Assembly (NCBI RefSeq): GCF_028771845.1
Contig: NZ_CP118270.1
Span: 2,976,001 to 3,040,000 of the forward strand
From: Paenibacillus marchantiae
Lineage (GTDB): Bacteria > Bacillota > Bacilli > Paenibacillales > Paenibacillaceae
Length of the DNA stretch: 64,000 nucleotides
Direction of reading: 5' to 3'
A model generated the notes under the pieces. That model saw only the letters and a list, made by a program, of their open reading frames with translations, had not been told where the DNA came from and ran no database searches. The translations under genes and the position numbers were made by a program. Below are positions 9,216 to 17,241 of this stretch, one piece after another (within the stretch, counting starts at the first letter, position 1; each line of letters opens with the position of its first letter).

Positions 9216-10319
9216 CTATTTCACCCGAATAAGTAATCCGAACAGACCCAGTACAGCAAAGGCCAGAAATGCTGTCGTGTTGGAGAACATCTCAATGGTG
9301 TACCCCGCTATCGATGAACCTATGAACTGCCCCGCACCGAGCGCGAGAAAAGCAAGGCTGATTCCGATGGACGTATTTGGGCGAAATAACCTGGTCGCCC
9401 ACACGATGAATACACTGGTCAGAAATATATAGGTACTGCCAAACATAACAGCTGAGACCAGGCTGGCGGCCATCGATGGAAGAAGGATAACGCCAAGTGA
9501 AACAGACAAGAGCAGAAGGCCTATCCGATAGGACCATCCAATTCCGATGCGTTCAATAATCCGACCAGCACACCCGCCGAGAATCCCCATAATCCCCATC
9601 ACAATCCAGAACAGTACGGCTTCCGAATCGGAGGCCCCTTTTTCGTCGGTGAGGAAGTTTCGGGCAAAGGTCCAATAGATCGCAGAACTGATACCTGTCA
9701 GAAGGGAAGCCATGAGCAGAGCCACACCGGGTCTGGTCGGCTTCATGCATGCCCAGAGGGATTTGGTACAAGGCTTTGTTTTGCGTGGGGAAAGAACACG
9801 TCTATTCCATAACACTACTACAACACCCAGAACAGCAAAGAAGATGTAGGTAAAACGCCAATACTCGGTGAACAGCCAGTAGATCGGACCGGATACGATA
9901 ATGCCAAAGCTGGTACCTGTGTTAATCCAGCTATTCCCCCTGGCTTGCTGCTCAGGTGCAAGCTCAGCGTAGACGGTGTTACCCAATGCAGGAGAGGCCA
10001 AGCCTGTACTTAATCCGGCAAGAAATACACCTAGTGTGAGAACAAACGCGTTTGGAGACAAGGCTATGCCCAATAAACCGAGCACAGCACTAACGCCCGC
10101 TATTTGAATGACATGATGCCCAATGCGATTAATTAACAGTGGGGCACTAAGTAGAGACAGACAGTACGCAATGTAGGTTGCGGAATTGATTGCTCCGGAT
10201 TGGGCATCGTCCAGTTGGAGTGCTTCCGAGATTTCCGGCATAAACAGCCCATAGCTGAATCTCCCGAATGCATAACATACAGCGATAAGGGCAATCCCTG
10301 GGAAAATAATTTTTTTCAT
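9216..10319 (-). CDS. MFS transporter, YbfB/YjiJ-like
   Basis: A 367-residue major-facilitator protein with about twelve hydrophobic helices and the early motif CYAFGRFSYGLFMPEISEAL, which resembles YbfB/YjiJ-type permeases. Between the two halves lies a basic loop (RRVLSPRKTKPCTKS). The ATG at 10319 is preferred over GTG 10328 because AAGGCGGTGG lies just upstream of it. It sits downstream of a TetR gene on the same strand and has its own copy of that regulator's putative operator, suggesting inducible export of a toxic small molecule. The 3' end faces the FGE gene with only 36 bases between them. Confidence 0.82.
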   Translation of the reverse strand: MKKIIFPGIALIAVCYAFGRFSYGLFMPEISEALQLDDAQSGAINSATYIAYCLSLLSAPLLINRIGHHVIQIAGVSAVLGLLGIALSPNAFVLTLGVFLAGLSTGLASPALGNTVYAELAPEQQARGNSWINTGTSFGIIVSGPIYWLFTEYWRFTYIFFAVLGVVVVLWNRRVLSPRKTKPCTKSLWACMKPTRPGVALLMASLLTGISSAIYWTFARNFLTDEKGASDSEAVLFWIVMGIMGILGGCAGRIIERIGIGWSYRIGLLLLSVSLGVILLPSMAASLVSAVMFGSTYIFLTSVFIVWATRLFRPNTSIGISLAFLALGAGQFIGSSIAGYTIEMFSNTTAFLAFAVLGLFGLLIRVK

Positions 10320-10336
10320 CAAATCCACCGCCTTTT

Positions 10337-10355
10337 AGATAGAACGATCATTATA
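10337..10355 (-). promoter_or_regulatory. Candidate TetR operator overlapping the MFS promoter
   Basis: The 19-mer AGATAGAACGATCATTATA here is repeated exactly at 10966-10984. Its core AACGATCATT is a partial palindrome (8 of 10 positions). On the minus strand it contains TATAAT, so bound repressor would cover the -10 element. Confidence 0.6.
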
Positions 10356-10407
10356 TTTTCTTTGAAATAAAAAAGTGAGTTGAACTACTAACTCACCCGG
10401 TGTGGGA

Positions 10408-10938
10408 CTACTTGAAACTATTCTGCGTCATGTCAATGAGTTCCCGGCAGACGCTATTTACATTTTCTGTCTCAGCGAGTGCAGTAGAACCCTCCAGCAA
10501 CAGGTTAAATTGCAACACTGCACGGTCACTTGCGGCAGGATCAAGATTTTTAATCAAGGTCATCACATGTTTCTTATGTGCGTTGACAGTTTGTACAATG
10601 ACGTTGTCTGGATCTCCGCCAAATTCCTCCTTGGCACGCAAAAACAAGCATCCTCTCGACTCATGCTCCATCAACCAGCGTGCATGTCCTTCCGCCAGAT
10701 TGAGGAATACGGGTTGCGCTTTGTTGTCGGCATACTGCCGCAACTGTTCCAGATAGCGCTGTTCGCGCCGCCGAAGTACTTCAACAATGAGATCATCCTT
10801 GGAGTTGAAGTGATTATATAACGTCATGATGGCAATCCCGGCATCTGTAATGATTCGCTTCAAGCCGATAGAATGAAAGCCGTGCAGGTAGAATAATTCC
10901 TCAGCCACGTTCAACAGCATTTCCTTTTTGCTGCTCAT
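10408..10938 (-). CDS. TetR-family transcriptional regulator
   Basis: A 176-residue repressor. The N-terminal helix-turn-helix reads LNVAEELFYLHGFHSIGLKR then DAGIAIMTLYNHFNSKDDLI, followed by an all-helical ligand domain with a Cys in RGCLFLRAKEEFGG, as in TetR_C_16/YbjK-like members. The reading frame continues upstream to 11058, but the ATG at 10938 is preceded by GAAAGGAG (10953-10960 on the opposite strand) and starts exactly at the conserved domain. It likely represses itself and the MFS gene through the twin 19-bp sites. Confidence 0.85.
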   Translation of the reverse strand: MSSKKEMLLNVAEELFYLHGFHSIGLKRIITDAGIAIMTLYNHFNSKDDLIVEVLRRREQRYLEQLRQYADNKAQPVFLNLAEGHARWLMEHESRGCLFLRAKEEFGGDPDNVIVQTVNAHKKHVMTLIKNLDPAASDRAVLQFNLLLEGSTALAETENVNSVCRELIDMTQNSFK

Positions 10939-10965
10939 AAGAAGTGATACGCTCCTTTCAGAATA

Positions 10966-10984
10966 AGATAGAACGATCATTATA
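10966..10984 (-). promoter_or_regulatory. Candidate TetR operator in the tetR promoter
   Basis: Exact second copy of the 19-mer found at 10337-10355, again carrying TATAAT on the minus strand. It lies about 28-46 bases upstream of the tetR start, where autorepression would be expected. Confidence 0.6.
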
Positions 10985-11014
10985 CTTCTAAAATATAGAA
11001 AATGGCTCACATTG

Positions 11015-11785
11015 TCAAATGCTGTGAACCATTTCGATTTCCATTTGGTGAAGAGCATCTATCCATTCTGTGGGACATCCAGAATCTGTGATCACCATGG
11101 ATATTTGATTTATAGGTGCAATCTGGGCGAAGGTTGAACGTCCAAACTTGGTATGATCTGCTACCAAAATGGCTTCCTCCGCACGCTCCATCATTTTGCG
11201 GGAGATGAGTGCCTCTTCCAGCACATAATCTGTGATCCCATCCGTTAATGACACGCCACCTGCTGAGATGAATGCCTTATTGACTTTGAATTGACTGAGC
11301 AATTCATGAGCAATGGGTCCAGTAGAGGCTTGTACGACCGGGGTGACTTCTCCTCCAGCGAAAATGATTTTGCCTGCAAACTCCTCTAGCGCACAGGTAA
11401 GAATGGGGACGGAGTTGGTTATGACGGTCACCTGAGACCGATGTCGCAGCTGCCGCATAATCTCCAGCGTTGTTGTACCATTGTCCAGCATTATGGTCTC
11501 TCCATCCTCAATCAGAGAGGCGGCTGCCACGCCAATGGCCTGCTTTTCGTTCAGTTGAAGCTGCGCACGCTTTTGAAAAGGGGCTTCGATCATGCCTGAG
11601 CGTACACGTACAGCGCCTCCGTATACTTTGCGCAATTCGCCTTCCTTTTCAAGTCGGTCCAGATCCCGCCGAATCGTCTCCGTAGACACCTGAAACAGAT
11701 CCGCCAAAATCTGTACCTGAACCTTGCCCTGTGTAGCAAGCTGGATAAGAATGGTGTGTCTGCGTTCTTCATACGTTAAAGACAT
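11015..11785 (-). CDS. DeoR-family transcriptional repressor of sugar metabolism
   Basis: A 256-residue protein with the DeoR N-terminal helix-turn-helix (MSLTYEERRHTILIQLATQG ... VSTETIRRDLDRLEKEGELR) and the DeoR sensor domain (DNGTTTLEIMRQL, TNSVPIL, AGGEV, ADHTKFG) that usually binds a phosphorylated sugar. AGGAGG precedes the ATG by 7 bases. It is divergent from the phosphoesterase-EamA-GH43 genes, and AAACAAC-type repeats lie in the shared intergenic space, so it probably controls that operon and itself. Confidence 0.88.
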   Translation of the reverse strand: MSLTYEERRHTILIQLATQGKVQVQILADLFQVSTETIRRDLDRLEKEGELRKVYGGAVRVRSGMIEAPFQKRAQLQLNEKQAIGVAAASLIEDGETIMLDNGTTTLEIMRQLRHRSQVTVITNSVPILTCALEEFAGKIIFAGGEVTPVVQASTGPIAHELLSQFKVNKAFISAGGVSLTDGITDYVLEEALISRKMMERAEEAILVADHTKFGRSTFAQIAPINQISMVITDSGCPTEWIDALHQMEIEMVHSI

Positions 11786-11851
11786 GGCTGTGCCTCCTGA
11801 AGTTTCGATTCTAAGTTCTATTTATTTTAGAGTTGTGAGATAGTGTGGATT

Positions 11852-12010
11852 GTTGTTGTTTTAATAGTTTAAGTTGGAGAGAAGACCTTGTCAATTTTGA
11901 AATGTAATGAGGAGTATAATGAGAAGTAAATTCTGTTCTTAATATGTATTGACAGCAATATGATGTGACGATAAGATCATATAAAACAACGTAAAACCAC
12001 AACAAACAAC
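11852..12010. promoter_or_regulatory. Divergent promoter region with AAACAAC-type repeats (candidate DeoR operators)
   Basis: Rightward promoter TTGACA at 11949-11954, 17-base spacer, TAAGAT at 11972-11977. AAAACAAC at 11983-11990 and AAACAAC at 12004-12010 follow at and after the predicted start. The same motif in reverse orientation (GTTGTTGTTTTAA) lies at 11852-11864, towards the repressor gene. A/C-rich direct repeats of this kind are typical DeoR-family sites. The pairing with this repressor is inferred. Confidence 0.5.
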
Positions 12011-12058
12011 ATTGAAAACTTTAATCCATAGTACATGGATCATCAGGGAGGAAAAAGG

Positions 12059-13024
12059 GTGAAACGTCAGCTTGCTTTTCAAGCAAATGGAGCATTCAAA
12101 ATCGTGCAGTTTACAGATCTACACTGGAAAGATGGGCGACCTGAAGATCTTCGGACCAGGCAATTAATGAAAACGGTCATTGAAGCGGAACAGCCCGATC
12201 TGGTTGTCTTTACAGGCGATGTCATTTACACGGGACCAGTCGATCCTGGCAATAAGGAATGTGAACACCCGGAGCAGGCATTCCGTGATGCTGTGTCTGT
12301 AGTGGAAGAGCGTGGTATTCCGTGGGCTTTTGTGTATGGCAACCATGATACAGAGAATCGGATTACCCCCGATGCATTAATGGATGTGATTCAGGAGCAT
12401 GCGCATACCGTGACAGAACCTGGACCGCGTGAGATTGCGGGACTAGGCAATTACACATTGGAGATTGCCGGAGCGGATGGCTGTCCGGCAGCAGTGTTGT
12501 ATTTACTCGATTCGGGGAACTATCCCCAGTTCGAGTCCATTCCCGGTTATGGCTGGATTCAGCCTAATCAGATCCAGTGGCTGATGTCTGAATCCACACG
12601 CGTTAATCCCGGCCGCAGCCGCGGGGAGAAGCTCCCAGCCTTGGCGTTTTTCCATATCCCGATTCCTGAATATCAGTCCATGTGGGACACACAGATCTGT
12701 TACGGCAGCAAATATGAACCTGTCTGCTCTGCCCAAGTGAACTCGGGTCTGTTCTCTGCACTGCTGGAGATGGGCGATGTGATGGGGACCTTTTGCGGAC
12801 ATGATCATGTGAATGATTTTCAGGGGACTTACCACGGCATTCGTCTCTGCTACGGGCGTTCGAGTGGACACAGTACATATGGAAGGGAAGGCATGCTGCG
12901 CGGAGGACGGGTCATTCAATTGCAGGCGGGACAACGCAGCTTTGATACCTGGATTCGTCTGGAAGACGGATCGGTCGTGAAGGAACAGCCAGAACATCAA
13001 CCTGAGAGCACTTTGGCACATTAG
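12059..13024 (+). CDS. Calcineurin-like metallophosphoesterase (Dcr2/purple acid phosphatase-like)
   Basis: A 321-residue cytoplasmic phosphoesterase. Metal-binding blocks are readable in order: FTDLHW, FTGDVI, YGNHDTE, then a late GHDHVNDF and HSTYG. The start is GTG 12059, seven bases after GGGAGG; the upstream ATG 12035 has no ribosome site and puts the Shine-Dalgarno inside the gene. It leads the putative DeoR-controlled operon with an EamA permease and GH43 glycosidase. The substrate could be a sugar phosphate or phosphodiester; nothing in the sequence decides it. Confidence 0.8.
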   Translation: MKRQLAFQANGAFKIVQFTDLHWKDGRPEDLRTRQLMKTVIEAEQPDLVVFTGDVIYTGPVDPGNKECEHPEQAFRDAVSVVEERGIPWAFVYGNHDTENRITPDALMDVIQEHAHTVTEPGPREIAGLGNYTLEIAGADGCPAAVLYLLDSGNYPQFESIPGYGWIQPNQIQWLMSESTRVNPGRSRGEKLPALAFFHIPIPEYQSMWDTQICYGSKYEPVCSAQVNSGLFSALLEMGDVMGTFCGHDHVNDFQGTYHGIRLCYGRSSGHSTYGREGMLRGGRVIQLQAGQRSFDTWIRLEDGSVVKEQPEHQPESTLAH

Positions 13025-13066
13025 AGAATATAGAAGAGCAAGGCATTAGAGAGGAACGTTTTGATT

Positions 13067-13924
13067 ATGATTTTACCTATAGTTCTGGTGCTCGCTTCCG
13101 GGATGGCTCACGCTGTCTGGAGTATGTTCACCAAACGCAGTTTAAACAAAAGTGTGTTTTTATGGTCTATCATGATGATTCCAACCGTAATACTGCTGCC
13201 TGTGCTTATTGTGGAATTGGTACGGGAACCTTTATCCATGCCAGCCTATGCACTACTCGTGTTATCAATGGCGCTGCAAGCCTTGTATTCCTGGCTGCTA
13301 TCGCAGACGTATGAATTGGGCGATTTGTCGCAGATTTATCCGATTATGCGGGGAACGAGCACCTTGTTGGTGCCATTGATCGGTGTTGCTTTTCTGGGGG
13401 AAACGTTGTCCATGTTCGGCTGGGTCGGTATTGCCTGCATGATTATAGGATTTACGGTGCTGAGTGGTGTGGGAAGCAGAGTTGGCAAATCTGGCTCAAG
13501 TGTAACAGGATCAAAGCCGGTGCTGATGGCCTTATGTGTCGGGTTATGTACAACCAGTTATGTGTTCGTGGATAAATTAAATCTAGAGCATATCTCACCC
13601 CTGTCGTTACTTGAAGTGACGAACATTGGCTTTGTTGCCGGCTTGACTCCGGCGCTGCTCGCTTCCCGCCAACTGCGTCAGGAATGGAAGAAGAACCGAT
13701 CAACCATTATGCTGGGAGCGCTGCTGAATCCGGGCTCGTACTTGTTGTTTTTGTTTGCATTGCAGCAGGCGCCAATGGCCAGACTGGGCCCGCTTCGGGA
13801 AGTAGGAACAGTATTTGCGGCCTTCCTCGGTATTTTGTTATTGAAAGAACAGCAGGGGAAGAAGCGTATTCTCTGTTCCGTCGTTATTTTTGGCGGCATA
13901 TTGCTGATAGGCATGTGGGGTTAA
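13067..13924 (+). CDS. EamA-family (drug/metabolite superfamily) membrane transporter
   Basis: A 285-residue protein with about ten hydrophobic helices in two repeated halves. Typical DMT features are QTYELGDLSQIYPIMRGTST at the end of the first half and RLGPLREVGTVFAAFLGILL in the second. GAGGAA at 13051-13056 serves ATG 13067; the TTG at 13061 is an alternative. It lies between the phosphoesterase and GH43 genes with short gaps, so a role in moving a sugar or sugar-derived metabolite is plausible but unproven. Confidence 0.8.
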   Translation: MILPIVLVLASGMAHAVWSMFTKRSLNKSVFLWSIMMIPTVILLPVLIVELVREPLSMPAYALLVLSMALQALYSWLLSQTYELGDLSQIYPIMRGTSTLLVPLIGVAFLGETLSMFGWVGIACMIIGFTVLSGVGSRVGKSGSSVTGSKPVLMALCVGLCTTSYVFVDKLNLEHISPLSLLEVTNIGFVAGLTPALLASRQLRQEWKKNRSTIMLGALLNPGSYLLFLFALQQAPMARLGPLREVGTVFAAFLGILLLKEQQGKKRILCSVVIFGGILLIGMWG

Positions 13925-13996
13925 TGGAATTCCAGTATTTGGAGATATGGTGTATACTCATGGTTAATGAACCGCTCTCATGAGGAGGATGAACCA

Positions 13997-14884
13997 TTGA
14001 ACGTGCACCGTTTGGAAGATATTCATTTTCGTGACCCCTACATACTGGCTATACCATCGCGCAAGAAATATTATTTATATGGCTCTATCGGGCAAAATGT
14101 GTGGAACGGCCCAGCCATCGGTTTTGATGTCTATGAGAGTGAAGACCTGATCCATTGGAGTGGTCCTTCCCCATGCTTCCGTGCACCAGCGGACTTCTGG
14201 TCCGATCACCACTATTGGGCCCCGGAAGTCTATGAATGGGAAGGTCGCTTTTATATGTTTGCCAGCTTCAAGGCGGAAGGTGTTCCGCGGGTAACAGGTG
14301 TGTTGGTGGCTGATCAGCCGGAAGGGCCTTTTGAATTGTGGTGTCGCTCCCTGACGCCACCAGATTGGGAATGCCTGGACGGTACATTGTATGTGGACGA
14401 TCAGGGTGATCCGTGGATGATCTTTTGCAAGGAATGGGTGCAGGTGGAGGATGGGGAGATGTACGCGGTACGTCTGAAACCGGATCTGAAAGGAACGATA
14501 GGCAAGCCTGATCTGTTATTCAAAGCTTCCGAAGCGCCATGGTCTGTCGGAGGTGGAGAACAGCGAAACCGTTATGTCACGGATGGTCCGTTTCTGTATC
14601 GTATGCAAAATGATGAACTCGTCATGATGTGGTCCACATCCGGTCAAGACGGTTATACACTGGGGCTGGCCCGCTCGGTGTCCGGTAAACCGCAAGGACC
14701 ATGGAAGCAGGATGACAAGCCGTTGTTCGCCAATAATGGAGGACATGGGATGCTGTTTCGAACGTTCGAAGGACAACTGTGTCTCACCATTCATGCTCCG
14801 AACAATCATCCGAAGGAACGACCCGTTATTTTCCGCATGCAGGAGAAGCAAGGACAACTGACGCTTATGGATAATCCAACGTAA
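13997..14884 (+). CDS. Intracellular glycoside hydrolase, family 43-like
   Basis: A 295-residue five-bladed beta-propeller glycosidase without signal peptide. The catalytic-base segment HFRDPYILAI and blocks HYWAPEVYEWEGRFYM, ECLDGTLYVDDQGDPWM and VTDGPFLYR match GH43 arabinofuranosidase/xylosidase-type enzymes. TTG 13997 is taken as start because TGAGGAGGATG (13981-13991) precedes it by 5-8 bases; ATG 13967 lies upstream of that ribosome site and would be untranslated. It probably trims arabinose- or xylose-containing oligosaccharides inside the cell as the last gene of the DeoR-linked operon. Confidence 0.82.
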   Translation: MNVHRLEDIHFRDPYILAIPSRKKYYLYGSIGQNVWNGPAIGFDVYESEDLIHWSGPSPCFRAPADFWSDHHYWAPEVYEWEGRFYMFASFKAEGVPRVTGVLVADQPEGPFELWCRSLTPPDWECLDGTLYVDDQGDPWMIFCKEWVQVEDGEMYAVRLKPDLKGTIGKPDLLFKASEAPWSVGGGEQRNRYVTDGPFLYRMQNDELVMMWSTSGQDGYTLGLARSVSGKPQGPWKQDDKPLFANNGGHGMLFRTFEGQLCLTIHAPNNHPKERPVIFRMQEKQGQLTLMDNPT

Positions 14885-14955
14885 AATGTAGAAAATGCAG
14901 ATCACGTATTCGGAAAAGCCACTGGCCTAATCGCTTCTTCAATCTTCTTCAATTG

Positions 14956-15030
14956 ATCCCCTCAGGGTAAATGATCTTAAGGAACATCTGTTCAGATGAG
15001 CCTAGGATGACTGGCTGAGGGGATTTGTTT
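14956..15030 (+). terminator. Nested hairpin, terminator candidate
   Basis: ATCCCCTCAG at 14956-14965 pairs perfectly with CTGAGGGGAT at 15015-15024, followed by TTGTTTATTTT. Inside the 49-base loop sits another hairpin (CATCT...AGATG) flanked by AAGG and CCTA. It probably ends the GH43 transcript, though the nested architecture is more elaborate than a simple terminator. Confidence 0.55.
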
Positions 15031-15146
15031 ATTTTATCGCAGGTACTCAAACATGATATATTGGAAGGAGCAGCGTGTCGGTAATGTAAAAGCGAGCAAT
15101 GATAGCTCTATAATGAAATGGACAGAGTGACGGGGAGAGACGTTAT

Positions 15147-15698
15147 ATGTTGCATAAGGAAAAGTTGATCCAGGCGATTACGGAGCATGAACAATTAATG
15201 CACGACCTGCGGCGGATTCGCAGTCTGGATCTGCCTCAGTGTTACATAGGTGCGGGGTATATTCGCAATTATATCTGGGATGTGCTTCATGGCTATCCTC
15301 TTCGCGAACTTCACAGCGATATTGATGTTGTTTACTACGATACGGAAGATATGCGTGAGGAGCGGGACCTGCTGCTGGAACAAGGGCTTCGCGAGCAGAC
15401 AGGCAATTCCATATGGTCGGTGAAAAATCAGGCGAGGATGCATCTGCGTAATGGAAACAAGCCCTATCAATCCACAGAAGATGCCCTTCGGTATTGGCCA
15501 GAAATCGTCACAGCCATAGGTGTGCGGTTAGATGAACAAGGTCAGGTGCGTATCTGTGCCCCGCATGGGCTGGAGGATCTGTATGCGTTAATCGTACGCC
15601 AAAGTCCGTTTTTCTCGGATGCAGACTACTATAATCATCGTGTAGAGAAGAAATGCTGGCAACAACAGTGGCCCAAGCTCACGATCATAAAATCCTGA
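15147..15698 (+). CDS. Nucleotidyltransferase family protein (COG3575/DUF925-like)
   Basis: A 183-residue protein with the family signature around residues 28-60: CYIGAGYIRNYIWDVLHGYP then SDIDVVYYD, the paired acidic residues of a polymerase-beta-type nucleotidyltransferase. Blocks VKNQARMHLRNG and STEDALRYWPEIVTAIGVRL complete the pattern. GGGGAGAG precedes ATG 15147. The acceptor substrate of this family is unknown. It stands alone between terminators with its own TATAAT at 15109-15114. Confidence 0.8.
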   Translation: MLHKEKLIQAITEHEQLMHDLRRIRSLDLPQCYIGAGYIRNYIWDVLHGYPLRELHSDIDVVYYDTEDMREERDLLLEQGLREQTGNSIWSVKNQARMHLRNGNKPYQSTEDALRYWPEIVTAIGVRLDEQGQVRICAPHGLEDLYALIVRQSPFFSDADYYNHRVEKKCWQQQWPKLTIIKS

Positions 15699-15750
15699 AT
15701 CAAGGGCATATGACGGAAGTGAAGGCCCGAGAAGGAGTGTTACTGGATTT

Positions 15751-16482
15751 ATGAAAAAGTTTATACGAGAAAAAGGCCTAATCCTTGATCTTATTTTCAT
15801 TGCATGTTTTGTGTTCTTCCTTGTTTTCTGGGGCTGGAACTTCGCAGTGAAGTTTTTTGGCATGATCACTATAGCTTTTATCGTGTTGAGGCGGATTGAT
15901 TATCAAAAGCATATCCTGCTGAAACGCATTCTGCTTACTGGCTTCGGGATCGCTGCGGTTTCATTTGTAATTATCGAAGCACTTGTGTTTACTCAGCTTA
16001 ACGCGAATGATCCTGAAGAAGCGGACTATGTCATTATTCTCGGCTCGGGCATCAAGGGAACTGAATTGTCATTGACCTTGAAACAAAGGCTGGATGCCAG
16101 TTTGGACTATATCCGCAGTCATCCTCAGACGCCAGTGATTGTATCCGGCGGGCAGGGGCCGGGAGAATCGATTCCGGAAGCACTCGCCATGAAAAACTAC
16201 CTTGTTGATCAGGGGATCAGCCCCACACAAGTCATTATGGAAGATCGATCGACGAGCACCCAGGAGAATATGGCTTTTTCCAAAAAAATCATTGATGCAT
16301 CCGGGCTGGATCATCCCAAGATCATGATTGTTACAAGTGATTACCATATGTTCAGATCCAAGTATTTGGCCGCCAAGAACGGTTACGCTGCCGAATACGG
16401 CATTTCAGCTCCTTCACCGGGTTATCTGAAACCGATCAATATGATCCGGGAGTATTTTGCAGCGGTTAAAGCGTTTATCTAG
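15751..16482 (+). CDS. YdcF/SanA-like membrane protein, DUF218
   Basis: A 243-residue protein with two or three N-terminal transmembrane helices (about 10-30, 34-50 and 55-75) and a DUF218 domain reading DYVIILGSGIKG, VIVSGGQGPGE, EDRSTSTQENMAFSK and IVTSDYHMFRSKYLA. DUF218 proteins act in cell-envelope functions, but the reaction is not established. GAAGGAG lies upstream of ATG 15751. A strong terminator follows at 16513. Confidence 0.85.
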   Translation: MKKFIREKGLILDLIFIACFVFFLVFWGWNFAVKFFGMITIAFIVLRRIDYQKHILLKRILLTGFGIAAVSFVIIEALVFTQLNANDPEEADYVIILGSGIKGTELSLTLKQRLDASLDYIRSHPQTPVIVSGGQGPGESIPEALAMKNYLVDQGISPTQVIMEDRSTSTQENMAFSKKIIDASGLDHPKIMIVTSDYHMFRSKYLAAKNGYAAEYGISAPSPGYLKPINMIREYFAAVKAFI

Positions 16483-16512
16483 ATGCTGTTTACTTTTCTA
16501 ATAGCAACACGA

Positions 16513-16556
16513 AAGGCAACCTATGCTCTCCTGAAAGAGTAAGGTTGCCTTTTTTG
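16513..16556 (+). terminator. Rho-independent terminator
   Basis: AAGGCAACCT (16513-16522) pairs with AGGTTGCCT ending at 16550, with an inner CTCTC/GAGAG-like pairing, and is followed by TTTTT. It ends the DUF218 gene. Confidence 0.88.
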
Positions 16557-16655
16557 TTAACGTTAAAGTGATTCAAGGATAACCCGCCAAATCATGATAT
16601 AATATACGTCATTAATAGAAGAACGATGTAGGAGTGAAGGATCATTACAGCATAT

Positions 16656-17159
16656 ATGTTACCTGCTCTCTATGAGCAAAAGAAAGTTTCAGCGCATGAC
16701 ATGGAAGAGATTGTGCGTTTGTTGGCACACGCACCATTACTATATGATGACGGGCTGTCAATTCAAGTTCAGGACTTCATGGAAGGGTTGGAAATCGAGC
16801 TTGAGCATGAGGTGCGGCGCGCAGTAATCGAGTTGTATGAATTGGCTGTGCAAGCTTGTCGTCCCTTCTCCGAGCTATCTGCTTATGAGCAGTTTCAGGA
16901 TGCACTTGGATTACAGGCCGAACTATGGCAGGTAGAAGTGCTGACGCTTGTCGAATGGATGGAATGGTTGAAGCAGATCGGTAAAGGACAAAGAAAACTG
17001 CCTGAATACAATTTTACAGCCATGCTGGGGAATTTGCCTGAAGGGTTCATGATTCATGATTTCCATGATGAGCTTATGTATCAGTTGGAGCAAAACTCAG
17101 CGAACGCATGGGCGATTGAAGAACGCAATCGTTTATACGCAGCCTTGGGCATAAATTAA
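16656..17159 (+). CDS. Uncharacterised acidic helical protein
   Basis: A 167-residue soluble, acidic, mostly helical protein with no family I recognise. It is rich in Leu, Glu and Trp (for example VEVLTLVEWMEWLKQIGKG) and ends NRLYAALGIN. ATG 16656 has no ribosome site at normal distance: AGGAG at 16630-16634 is over 20 bases away. In frame at 16644 is an ATT placed about nine bases from that AGGAG, so translation may begin at AUU and add four residues. It stands alone, with no operon partner. Confidence 0.6.
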   Translation: MLPALYEQKKVSAHDMEEIVRLLAHAPLLYDDGLSIQVQDFMEGLEIELEHEVRRAVIELYELAVQACRPFSELSAYEQFQDALGLQAELWQVEVLTLVEWMEWLKQIGKGQRKLPEYNFTAMLGNLPEGFMIHDFHDELMYQLEQNSANAWAIEERNRLYAALGIN

Positions 17160-17241
17160 AATCAAACAAAACCGTCGCAGACAGTGTTAGTCCATATATA
17201 GCGTAGTTGCTTTACCCAGTATGGGGAAATGAGGGGATACC

